8,302 nucleotides of DNA from Bacteroidales bacterium (GTDB lineage Bacteria > Bacteroidota > Bacteroidia > Bacteroidales > UBA932): the NCBI GenBank assembly GCA_017548805.1, contig JAFYZE010000042.1, positions 1 through 8,302 on the forward strand. The letters run 5' to 3'. A program made the position numbers and the translations under genes. The notes beneath the pieces were generated by a model. That model worked only from the letters and a program-made list of their open reading frames with translations. It made no database searches and was not told the origin of the DNA. Shown one piece after another: positions 1 to 6,260 of the stretch; positions within the stretch are counted from its first letter, which is position 1; each line of letters begins with the position of its first letter.

Positions 1-210
1 ACCGAAAAAGAAGCGCCCAAGGGCTCGAAGATCTACATCACCTACAAGAACGGGGAAGGTGTGTTCGCGCCTGCCGATATCAAGATCGAACCGGAAGAGT
101 CCGTCACCAAAGCGACGACAGGAGATGGCATCCTGGCCACTTTCGAGAAAGCCGGGAAGTACACCGTCACCGCTGGAAAGCAGACCGGATCGATTGAAAT
201 CAAAGAGTAA
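1..210 (+). CDS. C-terminal end of an Ig-like domain protein (5' truncated by window)
   Basis: The first frame is open from the window edge and ends in TAA at 208-210, giving 69 visible residues. They alternate hydrophobic and polar residues like a beta-sandwich: a strand with KIYITYKNGEG, then a turn, then AGKYTVTAG, and a last strand ending SIEIKE at the C-terminus. The AGKYTVTAG pattern is typical of the final strands of bacterial Ig-like domains. The start, any signal peptide and any upstream domain lie outside the window. Because the gene sits 12 bp before the DUF2589-like array, and a later array member also carries an Ig-like domain behind its DUF2589 core, this may be the tail of another decorated DUF2589 protein. 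That is inference. The existence of the coding region is well supported by operon continuity and by codon phase to the stop. Confidence 0.75.
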   Translation, partial: TEKEAPKGSKIYITYKNGEGVFAPADIKIEPEESVTKATTGDGILATFEKAGKYTVTAGKQTGSIEIKE

Positions 211-222
211 AGCCGTCCGTTT

Positions 223-993
223 ATGACCAATATCAGACGTATTGTACGTTCCATCCTGCGGGATGTCATCCAGGCCCAGCACGATGCCAATCTCTATTCG
301 CTGCAACTGAGCGAGGAGTATGCGTCCCAAGGCGCTTCCGCCAATTTCAAGATGCCGGCGGCGCAGATCGGCGAGCTGGACATCGAGGTGAAGTACGCGA
401 TCGCTTCGACCAAGCCCGAAGACACCGTGCGGACCGAGGTCAATGCCCGGGAAGAGAAGAAGTTCATCGGCAAGCTGTCCGGAAAACTGTCCGGCCTTGT
501 CCTGTCCAGGATCTCGGCGGAGGTCAAGCGTTCGAAGGTGCCCTACCAGGAGAACGGTTTCGGCTATGTCGACGACCTCCCGAACCATCCCCTGATGAAC
601 CGCTTCGTCTCCGAGGCCATCGCCAAGGCCCTGTCCGAGAACAGCGCCCTGATGTATTCCGACGGGTCTTTCGAGTGCGACTACATCGCCAAGAAAGTCC
701 TGGAGGTCGCGGAACGCCGGGTCCTCGGGCACGGTGACATCCGGGAGCTGTTCGCCCTGCCGGGCGGGGATGTCCTCAAGAAGACGATCGTGGACAAGCT
801 CGACGACAACATCGTCGAGAATGTCCGTAAGATTACCAATGAGGTGAGCATGGAGAGCTACTTCCGCAAGCGTACCGCCAAGCATTCCATCCCGGTCATC
901 GTGGACGCGGAAGCCCTGGCGAAGATGCCGGCGGAGTCCATCCAGACCCTCCGTCTCAAAGTGGGACCGCAGGAGTTGAAGAATGACCAATAA
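223..993 (+). CDS. Divergent DUF2589-like protein with a helical insert
   Basis: This 256-aa protein is not matched by me to a named family, but its ends resemble the DUF2589-like core of its neighbours. Residues 8-30 form an N-terminal helix (DVIQAQHDANLYSLQL, comparable to the DAQ-containing helix of the canonical members). They are followed by strands around residues 40-60 with MPAAQIGELDIEVKYAI, which lines up with the VPLLTIVPVP...DELDIKF stretch downstream. The last residues (TLRLKVGPQEL) resemble the closing strand LVVKVEMGQADI of the next gene. Between them, residues 65-220 are mostly charged and helical, which would be an insert into the core. No signal peptide or membrane segment is seen, and no catalytic motif was recognised. 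The ATG at 223 lies 12 bp after the previous stop with no clear ribosome binding site. I am sure of the gene, moderately sure of the family link, and do not know the function. Confidence 0.85.
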   Translation: MTNIRRIVRSILRDVIQAQHDANLYSLQLSEEYASQGASANFKMPAAQIGELDIEVKYAIASTKPEDTVRTEVNAREEKKFIGKLSGKLSGLVLSRISAEVKRSKVPYQENGFGYVDDLPNHPLMNRFVSEAIAKALSENSALMYSDGSFECDYIAKKVLEVAERRVLGHGDIRELFALPGGDVLKKTIVDKLDDNIVENVRKITNEVSMESYFRKRTAKHSIPVIVDAEALAKMPAESIQTLRLKVGPQELKNDQ

Positions 994-1016
994 GCGCAAA
1001 AGAAGGAACGGACAAT

Positions 1017-1451
1017 ATGAGTGAGACTATCGACATAGCCGTTCTTCTGCGGAACGTCCTCTCCTCCACCATGGATGCCGAGTACCAAGGGTATCAGCGG
1101 TACCTGCAGATCCTGGAGGAGTTGGAGGATGCCGGCTCCGTGGAGTTCTCGTACCTCGATGAGAATGGGGACCGGGCGGCTCTCGAGATCCCAATCGTGA
1201 CACTGGTTCCGCTGACGATGCTCCATATTGAGGAGGCCGTCTTCGATTTCGCCCTCAATGTTAAAGGGAACAGTGAGGATGCGGAAGACCTCAAGGAGTT
1301 GGAACGTTCCGGCATGCTGGTCTCGGTGACCTCGAACCGCGCCGAGGATGAAACCACCAATCTCGTCGTCAAAGTCGAGATGGGGCAGGCGGACATCTCC
1401 TCCGGACTGATCGCGATGCTGCAGAAAAAGAACAACTCCCAGACCGCGTAG
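1017..1451 (+). CDS. Minimal DUF2589-like protein
   Basis: This 144-aa protein looks like the bare core of the family. It has an N-terminal helix (residues 8-38, with DAEYQGYQRYLQ), then strands SVEFSYLD and ALEIPIVTLVPLTMLHIEEA at about 40-80. An acidic loop follows at 85-110, and a last strand LVVKVEMGQADI leads into the helix SSGLIAMLQKK. The PIVTLVPLTMLHI element corresponds to the VPLLxIVPxPxxxI signature of canonical DUF2589 proteins encoded downstream, and GLIAML corresponds to their GLSxxL element. It is closest to the next gene, with the same EYQGY, TLVPLTMLHI and MGQA.IS motifs, so the two are probably an internal duplication. An AAGGA at 1003-1007, 9 nt before the ATG, is one of the few plausible ribosome binding sites in the operon. 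No signal peptide is present. DUF2589 has no established function; a structural or scaffold role is a guess. Confidence 0.88.
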   Translation: MSETIDIAVLLRNVLSSTMDAEYQGYQRYLQILEELEDAGSVEFSYLDENGDRAALEIPIVTLVPLTMLHIEEAVFDFALNVKGNSEDAEDLKELERSGMLVSVTSNRAEDETTNLVVKVEMGQADISSGLIAMLQKKNNSQTA

Positions 1452-1458
1452 AATCGAC

Positions 1459-2583
1459 ATGAATGCTATCAAGAATCTGACGGATGTTCTGAGCAACTCC
1501 CTGACCACGACCCTTGACGTCGAATATCAAGGGTATATGCAGTATGTGCAGATGCTGAAGCGCCTGGAAAGGATGGCTCCGCTGGAGTTCATCTACTATG
1601 ACGATCTGAATGTTCCCCGGGTGTTGAAGGTCCCGCCCATCACGCTGGTACCGTTGACGATGTTGCACATCAAGCGTGCTTCTTTCGATTATTCAGTGGC
1701 GGTTGATGAGGTCGAAAACTTCTCCAAAAATGGCGAACTCTCGGAGCCCGAACTCGCGATGGAGAAGGCAAGGAACGAGGCGCTGAAGATGTGCAAATAC
1801 GTTGAATACAAAGCTACTTCAGCGGGTCAGTACAAACAAAGCGGCAGCGGAACCAAGCCCGTTATCCAGGTGGGTGTCCTCAATACGGACAAGGTCAAAT
1901 CTTTGTACCAAAGGTTAGGGACCGTTCGGGCTGCCACCCCAAAGAAAGCCCTTGCGGAAAGGGATTTGAGTATGAAGATTTTGGCGGAGCCAGCAGTCCT
2001 CAGGAGAAAGATGGTAGACGCCGAGCTCAGCAGATTGATTTCGAATTTGAAGAGCTATAACCAGAAACCCTTTGTCCTGATGGACGGAGTCTTCTATTTC
2101 CCGATGATCTTGGACCGGAGCAGTACAAGTACAGTCCAGACGGCGTACACGTTTGACGGGTTCACGTTGAATCGGAAAGGGGCCTCCCTTCCCACTGGTC
2201 GCGAGCTGAAGTTTTGTCCGGTCAGTGGAACGGCATTCCGGATTTTGGGCGCGCAGATAGAAAAATGTGTGCAGTACACGTTCTATCAGGATGGTAGCGC
2301 GGTGTCGTCCTCCGTGGAAAAACTGGTTCCCGTCCTTTCGACGGCGGGCCTGTCGCCAATCTTCTCGGTCAGCTTTTCCGACGGGGGCTTTGATTTGCTA
2401 TGCGAAGCCAACGTCTACTATGTTCCTGAGGTTGAACGGAGAGTCCTCAGCCAGGCGATCAATGTCAAATCCGAAAAACGCAACAACAGCAATCTCAGAG
2501 TCACGGTAAAAATGGGACAGGCCGGAATCTCCCAGGGGGTGATCAGCCTGTTGAATTCAAAGAACAGAACCAATTTAAAATAG
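1459..2583 (+). CDS. DUF2589-like protein with large inserted domain
   Basis: This 374-aa protein is a sister of the preceding gene. Residues 1-82 match its N-terminal part (VEYQGYMQYVQ helix, then PPITLVPLTMLHIKRA and FDYSVAV). Residues 335-366 match its C-terminal part (INVKSE, LRVTVKMGQAGISQG, VISLL). The roughly 250 residues between have no counterpart in the 144-aa neighbour. They include a helical stretch at 95-200 rich in Lys, Arg and Glu, and a beta-rich stretch at 204-322 with FVLMDGVFYF, GRELKFCPVSGTAF and VQYTFYQDGSAV. Cysteines at 112, 253, 270 and 315 are scattered and form no CxxC pair. The insert is visibly less GC-rich than its neighbours, which may mean a separate origin. The gene starts 7 bp after the previous stop without a ribosome binding site, so translational coupling is likely. 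No enzyme motif, signal peptide or membrane segment is seen. The function is unknown. Confidence 0.88.
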   Translation: MNAIKNLTDVLSNSLTTTLDVEYQGYMQYVQMLKRLERMAPLEFIYYDDLNVPRVLKVPPITLVPLTMLHIKRASFDYSVAVDEVENFSKNGELSEPELAMEKARNEALKMCKYVEYKATSAGQYKQSGSGTKPVIQVGVLNTDKVKSLYQRLGTVRAATPKKALAERDLSMKILAEPAVLRRKMVDAELSRLISNLKSYNQKPFVLMDGVFYFPMILDRSSTSTVQTAYTFDGFTLNRKGASLPTGRELKFCPVSGTAFRILGAQIEKCVQYTFYQDGSAVSSSVEKLVPVLSTAGLSPIFSVSFSDGGFDLLCEANVYYVPEVERRVLSQAINVKSEKRNNSNLRVTVKMGQAGISQGVISLLNSKNRTNLK

Positions 2584-2593
2584 ATAGAAGGGT

Positions 2594-2821
2594 ATGGCTG
2601 GAAATCAGCAGCAGAGAACACCGGGGCTGGAGTGCCCCAAGTGCCATCATTTCATTCCGACGACGATTGCGGAGCTCATCTCCGCGCAGTATCTGGAATG
2701 CCCGCATTGCAGGCTCCGCCTGACAATCAACAAGAAAGAATCGAAGAAGGCGCTGGATATCCTGAGCAACGTGAACGACGCCCAGAACAATCTCGATAAA
2801 GCGAGCAAATTCAACCGTTAA
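2594..2821 (+). CDS. Small zinc-ribbon protein
   Basis: This 75-aa protein carries two Cys pairs, CPKC at residues 14-17 and CPHC at 36-39, separated by 18 residues. That is the layout of a four-cysteine zinc ribbon. The residues between the pairs (IPTTIAELISAQYLEC) fit a short hairpin with a helix. After the second pair comes a basic turn with LRLTINKKESK, then an amphipathic helix to the end with DILSNVNDAQNNLDKASKF. Zinc binding is a strong prediction from the Cys spacing, but nothing shows whether the ribbon binds nucleic acid or protein. It sits between the two kinds of DUF2589 genes with gaps of 10 and 17 bp, so a role as a small partner or adaptor in the same assembly is reasonable inference. 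The GAAGGG just before the ATG is only 1 nt away, too close to act as a normal ribosome binding site. Confidence 0.85.
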   Translation: MAGNQQQRTPGLECPKCHHFIPTTIAELISAQYLECPHCRLRLTINKKESKKALDILSNVNDAQNNLDKASKFNR

Positions 2822-2838
2822 ACCAAAGTGAGGATCCC

Positions 2839-3951
2839 ATGCCACCCAGGGACTTGGACGTAAACAGACCCCTCCGGTCGCTCAATTTCAGTCATCTGAT
2901 CGGTTCGCCGCTCCTGGCTTGCATCGACGCGCAGGAGAAGGCCGCCCAGTGCTCGCGTGAGTATATCGAAGAAGTGGGCCTGGAAACCGATGACGACGGC
3001 AAGAAGGAAGCCATCATGGTCTCCTTCTCGTTCATACAGGATGGACAAGCCGTAGAGCTGACCGTCCCCCTCCTCTCCATCGTCCCCATCCCGTATTTCT
3101 CGATCGATCTCCTGGAAATCAATTTCCGGGCGAATGTCAAGATCTCCGATGGTGAAATCACGGCCAGCTATGCCGCCGGCAATGATTCGAAGAATGTCCA
3201 GAGTTCGCTGTACAATGTGGAAAGTGCCGTCGACATCCACGTCAAGGCGTCCCAGGACGATATGCCCGCAGGCCTGAGCAAGGTCCTCGGCGTTCTCGGG
3301 AACAGTATCCGCAGCTACAGCGACAGCGTGGAGATTCCCGCCGACGCCGACGACCAGCTGGTCCGCCTGCTGTGCGACGTGACCCATACGCCGGCCATCT
3401 TTACCCGGAAGGAAGACGGGGAAGAAGTGGTGGACAAGGTCCTGACCCGGATTGCGGAAGTGGATGCCATGCAGGTCCGTGAGTTGTATATCAATTACAA
3501 GGATTATCCTTTCCGGGACCTCGGAGCCCTGTCCATCTTGACCCACTTGACGAACCTGACCCTCACCTACGATTCGGCCAAGGTCCAGAAGCTCGATTTC
3601 AAAGCCGTCCCCAATCTGACGCGCCTCAAGCTGACCGACCTCAACGAGGATCCCTGGGGCGGGGTAATCTTCGACTTCGAGCCCCTGACGATGCTCCGTA
3701 TCCTCCGGCTCAAGAAGATCACCAACTACTCGGAACACCGGCTGAATCTGAAGAAGCTCCCGCTGCTCCAGCGGGTGAACCTGACGGAATGCCAGATCAA
3801 GGAACTCGACGTTTCCGACAACGATTACATCGAGATGGTCAGCCTCCGGAAGTCTCAAGTCGAGAAACTCCTTGTCGACCCGGGATTCAGCGAATACTAC
3901 CTGTATGGGGACCCCGTCGGGGAAGTGGTCAAGAATGAAGAAACGACGTAG
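2839..3951 (+). CDS. DUF2589 domain protein with C-terminal leucine-rich repeats
   Basis: This 370-aa protein has two parts. Residues 15-160 are a canonical DUF2589 domain: SHLIGSPLLACIDAQ begins the N-terminal helix, then EVGLE, a strand with VSFSF, the signature VELTVPLLSIVPIPYFSID, and a closing AVDIHVKASQDDMPAGL followed by the helix KVLGVLGNSI. Residues 205-350 hold degenerate leucine-rich repeats, with strand cores such as LTNLTLTYD, LTRLKLTDL, LRILRLKKI, LQRVNLTEC and IEMVSLRKS at intervals of about 20-25 residues. LRRs normally mediate protein binding. This fits a recognition arm carried on the DUF2589 core, but the partner is not known. GAGGA at 2830-2834 lies 4 nt before the ATG. 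No signal peptide or transmembrane helix is present, unlike many surface LRR proteins of this phylum. DUF2589 is confidently recognised, its function is not established, and the LRR call is clear by pattern. Confidence 0.92.
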   Translation: MPPRDLDVNRPLRSLNFSHLIGSPLLACIDAQEKAAQCSREYIEEVGLETDDDGKKEAIMVSFSFIQDGQAVELTVPLLSIVPIPYFSIDLLEINFRANVKISDGEITASYAAGNDSKNVQSSLYNVESAVDIHVKASQDDMPAGLSKVLGVLGNSIRSYSDSVEIPADADDQLVRLLCDVTHTPAIFTRKEDGEEVVDKVLTRIAEVDAMQVRELYINYKDYPFRDLGALSILTHLTNLTLTYDSAKVQKLDFKAVPNLTRLKLTDLNEDPWGGVIFDFEPLTMLRILRLKKITNYSEHRLNLKKLPLLQRVNLTECQIKELDVSDNDYIEMVSLRKSQVEKLLVDPGFSEYYLYGDPVGEVVKNEETT

Positions 3952-3963
3952 CCGGACCATGCC

Positions 3964-5286
3964 ATGGGTGAAGACAAGTTAAAACAGATCAACAACACCT
4001 TCAACCAGGTGCCCTTCTCGCATCTGCTCGGGTCTCCGTTGCTGGCGTGTATCGATGCGCAGAAGCAGGCGGCGAACTCGTCGATCGACTATATCTATTC
4101 CGTCGGTTTTTACGAGGACAGCACCGAGGTCGTCAACGTGACGTTCAACTTCTATGCGGACGGCCGTCCGGCGACGCTTGTCGTTCCCCTGCTGACGATC
4201 GTCCCCGTCCCGTTCTTCTCGGTGGACGAGCTCGACATCAAGTTCAACGCGATGGTGGACCTGCACGAGGAGGAGATCGATGAATTCAAGGGCAATTACT
4301 CCAAGCCGGTCAGCGAGTCCAATTCGAACTATACCTACGACTACTTCTCCAACCTGAATGTCCACATGGCCGCCTCGAAGGACCACGTTCCTACCGGACT
4401 GAGCACGCTGATGGGCATGCTCGATGCCAGCATCCGGGTCGTGGAAGCGTCGGACACCGCCGATGTCGTCTCCTCCCTGCGGCTGGACCGGAAGGAGTTT
4501 GACATGCTCGTTGGGGATGAGGTCCAGCTGTACCCCAGCTCCCAGGGAGAGTTCACCTGGAGCCGCAGCAATCCGGAAGTGGTCGAGCTCGACCAGACCG
4601 GCAAGGTCAAGGCCTTGAAGGTGGGAAAATCGCGGATCTATGTCCGGACGGAGAAAGGAGAGCGGGTCGCTACGTGCCTGGTGCGGGTGGTCGTCCCGGA
4701 ATTCGTGCCGCCCCCCAATCCGGACCCGATCCCTTCTCCGAGTACTCCTCCGCCTCAACCGGGTCCTGTTCCTCCGCCCATTTACACGTCCGGATCCGGC
4801 TCTGGATCAGGTTCATTCGGTTTTGGCCCGGGCGGAGCTGGCGAAACGTCCGGAGGCGTAGGCCCCCGCGTGGACGGCGGTGGCTCCAAGCTGGCGCCTA
4901 TTCTTGAGGGTATGGTCGGCGGCTCCATCCTGGCTGACCATTCCGCAAAGGAAGCTATCGAGGCAGCCTTAGACAAAATCGATCTGGCCCAGGACCAGGC
5001 TTCACGTCTCGCCGAGGAGATCAAAGACAAGGTTTCAAGTATCTACGAGGAGGTCAAACAGAAGGTGACGGAAACCTCTAAGGGTGGGAAGTCATCTGTC
5101 GATAAAGCGAAGGACAAGATTTCAAAAGCCGTCAACGATACGGTTAAGAAAGCAAAGGACGCGGCTGAGAAGTTACCCTCTACAAAGAAGGCCTCCACAG
5201 CGAAGAAGTCCACCTCTGCGAAAGCGGCGAAGACGGCCACTAAGACGAAGGCGGCACCGAAGAAGACTGCTTCCAAAAAGAAGTAA
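3964..5286 (+). CDS. DUF2589 domain protein with Big2-like domain, Pro/Gly linker and Lys-rich tail
   Basis: This 440-aa protein is strongly modular. Residues 18-160 are a canonical DUF2589 domain (FSHLLGSPLLACIDAQ, then VVPLLTIVPVPFFSVDEL, then HMAASKDHVPTGLSTLMG). Residues 171-243 match a bacterial Ig-like group 2 (Big2) domain: LRLDRKEFDMLVGDEVQL, FTWSRSNPEVVELDQTGKV and KALKVGKSRIYVRT are its usual strands. Residues 245-273 are proline-rich and 275-318 are Gly/Ser-rich with SGSGSGSGSFGFG. Residues 319-400 form a long charged helix with AKEAIEAALDKIDLAQDQ and SSIYEEVKQKV. The last 35 residues are almost all Lys, Ala, Thr and Ser, like a histone H1 or nucleoid-protein tail. Big2 domains are usually extracellular, yet no signal peptide is seen here. 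The start at 3964 follows the previous stop by 12 bp, and an overlapping ATG at 3959 is out of frame. A polyanion-binding or anchoring tail is inference. Confidence 0.92.
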   Translation: MGEDKLKQINNTFNQVPFSHLLGSPLLACIDAQKQAANSSIDYIYSVGFYEDSTEVVNVTFNFYADGRPATLVVPLLTIVPVPFFSVDELDIKFNAMVDLHEEEIDEFKGNYSKPVSESNSNYTYDYFSNLNVHMAASKDHVPTGLSTLMGMLDASIRVVEASDTADVVSSLRLDRKEFDMLVGDEVQLYPSSQGEFTWSRSNPEVVELDQTGKVKALKVGKSRIYVRTEKGERVATCLVRVVVPEFVPPPNPDPIPSPSTPPPQPGPVPPPIYTSGSGSGSGSFGFGPGGAGETSGGVGPRVDGGGSKLAPILEGMVGGSILADHSAKEAIEAALDKIDLAQDQASRLAEEIKDKVSSIYEEVKQKVTETSKGGKSSVDKAKDKISKAVNDTVKKAKDAAEKLPSTKKASTAKKSTSAKAAKTATKTKAAPKKTASKKK

Positions 5287-5305
5287 CCTCTTTTCACCCC
5301 AAGCG

Positions 5306-6148
5306 ATGAAAGCCCTCCATATCAACAGCACCCTTCCTTTCCAAGGTGCCGAGTTCTTCATTGAGGATCCGATCATCCTGTGTACGATCCTTTCCGCCCT
5401 CATGTGGCGGAAACTGAACGGGGAGATCAAACTCTATACGGACAAGGTCGGATACGATTATTACAAGCGGGTGGGCCTGCTGGGCCTGTATGACGGGGGA
5501 ATCGACGTGGATACGCTGGAGCATCTTCCCTCGACGATCGACTACAGGATCTTCTGGGCCGGCGCCAAGCTTTTCGCCCTGCGGAAAGAGGGAACACCCA
5601 TCGCGATGATCGACAACGACCTGGTTGTCTGGAAACCGATCGGGTCGCAGTTCGCCTCGCATCCCGTCACCGTTCTCCATACCGAGAATCTCGACGAGCA
5701 GGTGTATCCTTCCGGATATGTCCTCTTGACGCGGAATGGGTATCAGTACAACCCCGCCTGGGACTGGAATGCGCGTCCGTGCAATACGGCCCTCGCCTGT
5801 TTCTCCGATGCGGCTTTCCTGGACTACTATATCGGATGCGCCATCGATTTCATGGAAGGAAACGCAGCGCCGGCCCACGAAAACGTGTCCCGGATGGTCT
5901 TTGCCGAGCAGCGGATCCTGGCCATGTGCGCAGCAGAAAAGGGGATCGCGGTGCATACCCTGCTGGGCGATCCTTTCGAGCGGCAGGACCTCGTCACCCA
6001 TATCTGGGGCGCGAAGGTCTATGCCCGGAACGATCCGGAGCAGAACCGGATCCTCTGCAATTTCCTGCTGCAGTGCATCTTGCGGCACTTTCCCGAGTTC
6101 TCCTTCGGCACTCCGAAGCTCCAGTCCCTCCTGGAAACCTACAGGTAG
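5306..6148 (+). CDS. GT-A-type glycosyltransferase, DUF6734-like
   Basis: This 280-aa protein begins with ATG at 5306, 19 bp after the previous stop. The frame is open farther upstream, but there it encodes an arginine-rich shadow of the Lys-rich tail, so that extension is rejected. Features typical of the family are visible: GEIKLYTDKVGYDYY at 39-53, which is the LYTD segment of the nucleotide-sugar binding half; FWAGAKLFAL at 83-92; the metal-binding MIDNDLVVW at 101-109 with Asp103 and Asp105 as the DxD pair; PCNTALACF at 158-166; FAEQRIL at 199-205; and THIWGAK at 231-237, comparable to the C-terminal HxxGxK metal ligand of GT-A enzymes. The protein probably transfers a sugar from a nucleotide donor in the cytoplasm, with no signal peptide or membrane helix. 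The acceptor is unknown. As the last gene of the DUF2589 operon it may glycosylate one of the operon's proteins, which is inference. Confidence 0.85.
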   Translation: MKALHINSTLPFQGAEFFIEDPIILCTILSALMWRKLNGEIKLYTDKVGYDYYKRVGLLGLYDGGIDVDTLEHLPSTIDYRIFWAGAKLFALRKEGTPIAMIDNDLVVWKPIGSQFASHPVTVLHTENLDEQVYPSGYVLLTRNGYQYNPAWDWNARPCNTALACFSDAAFLDYYIGCAIDFMEGNAAPAHENVSRMVFAEQRILAMCAAEKGIAVHTLLGDPFERQDLVTHIWGAKVYARNDPEQNRILCNFLLQCILRHFPEFSFGTPKLQSLLETYR

Positions 6149-6260
6149 ATTTCCTTGGATTTGGTACTGTCGTCTTTCGCACGCTCCCCCAGGATGGACC
6201 TACGGGTTAATCGTCAGTGGGAGACTAAGAAGATTGATTCCGGCGACCGGTATCAGGTCT
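6149..6260. other. Convergent intergenic spacer
   Basis: These 112 bp separate the end of the plus-strand operon from the end of the minus-strand gene. I see no coding sequence. CTCCC near 6184 can pair with GGGAG near 6220 across a long loop, and a more compact hairpin lies at 6235-6255. No long T-tract follows on the plus strand, so the plus-strand operon lacks a clear intrinsic terminator here. Confidence 0.6.
6235..6255 (-). terminator. Possible intrinsic terminator of the minus-strand gene
   Basis: The inverted repeat pairs TGAT with ATCA and CCGG with CCGG around a 3-nt loop, with a single T-T mismatch. Read on the minus strand it starts 5 nt after the stop codon and is followed by ATCTTCTT, a weak U-rich tract. 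Position and orientation fit a terminator for the 276-aa gene, but the tract is interrupted, so the call is tentative. Confidence 0.35.

Larger units (their letters stand above)
1..6148 (+). other. DUF2589-family operon (left end outside window)
   Basis: Eight genes run in the same direction with intergenic gaps of 12, 23, 7, 10, 17, 12 and 19 bp, so they are very probably co-transcribed. No promoter is visible because the first gene enters from outside the window. Four or five members share a DUF2589-type core, and they are joined by a zinc-ribbon protein and a glycosyltransferase. Most starts lack a well-placed Shine-Dalgarno sequence, which is common in Bacteroidota. The transcript must end in or near the 112-bp convergent spacer after position 6148. 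That the gene products form one complex is inferred from paralogy and spacing only. Confidence 0.85.

Noticed and set aside
858..1508. 216-codon minus-strand frame across two gene junctions
   Set aside because: It spans the 993/1017 and 1451/1459 boundaries opposite well-supported genes and shows no domain.
2818..3960. 380-codon open frame on the minus strand opposite the DUF2589-LRR gene
   Set aside because: It mirrors the plus-strand gene almost exactly, has an implausible composition rich in Val, Gly, Asp and Arg, and the plus frame encodes recognisable domains.
3979..4758. 259-codon minus-strand frame
   Set aside because: Arg/Asp/His-rich antisense shadow of the DUF2589-Big2 gene, a usual product of GC-rich codon use.
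5084..5305. Upstream extension of the glycosyltransferase frame
   Set aside because: It would overlap the preceding gene by about 200 bp and encodes an arginine-rich stretch caused by reading the Lys-rich tail out of frame.
5294..6088. 264-codon minus-strand frame
   Set aside because: Shadow of the glycosyltransferase, whose plus-strand DxD and HxxGxK-like motifs are clear.
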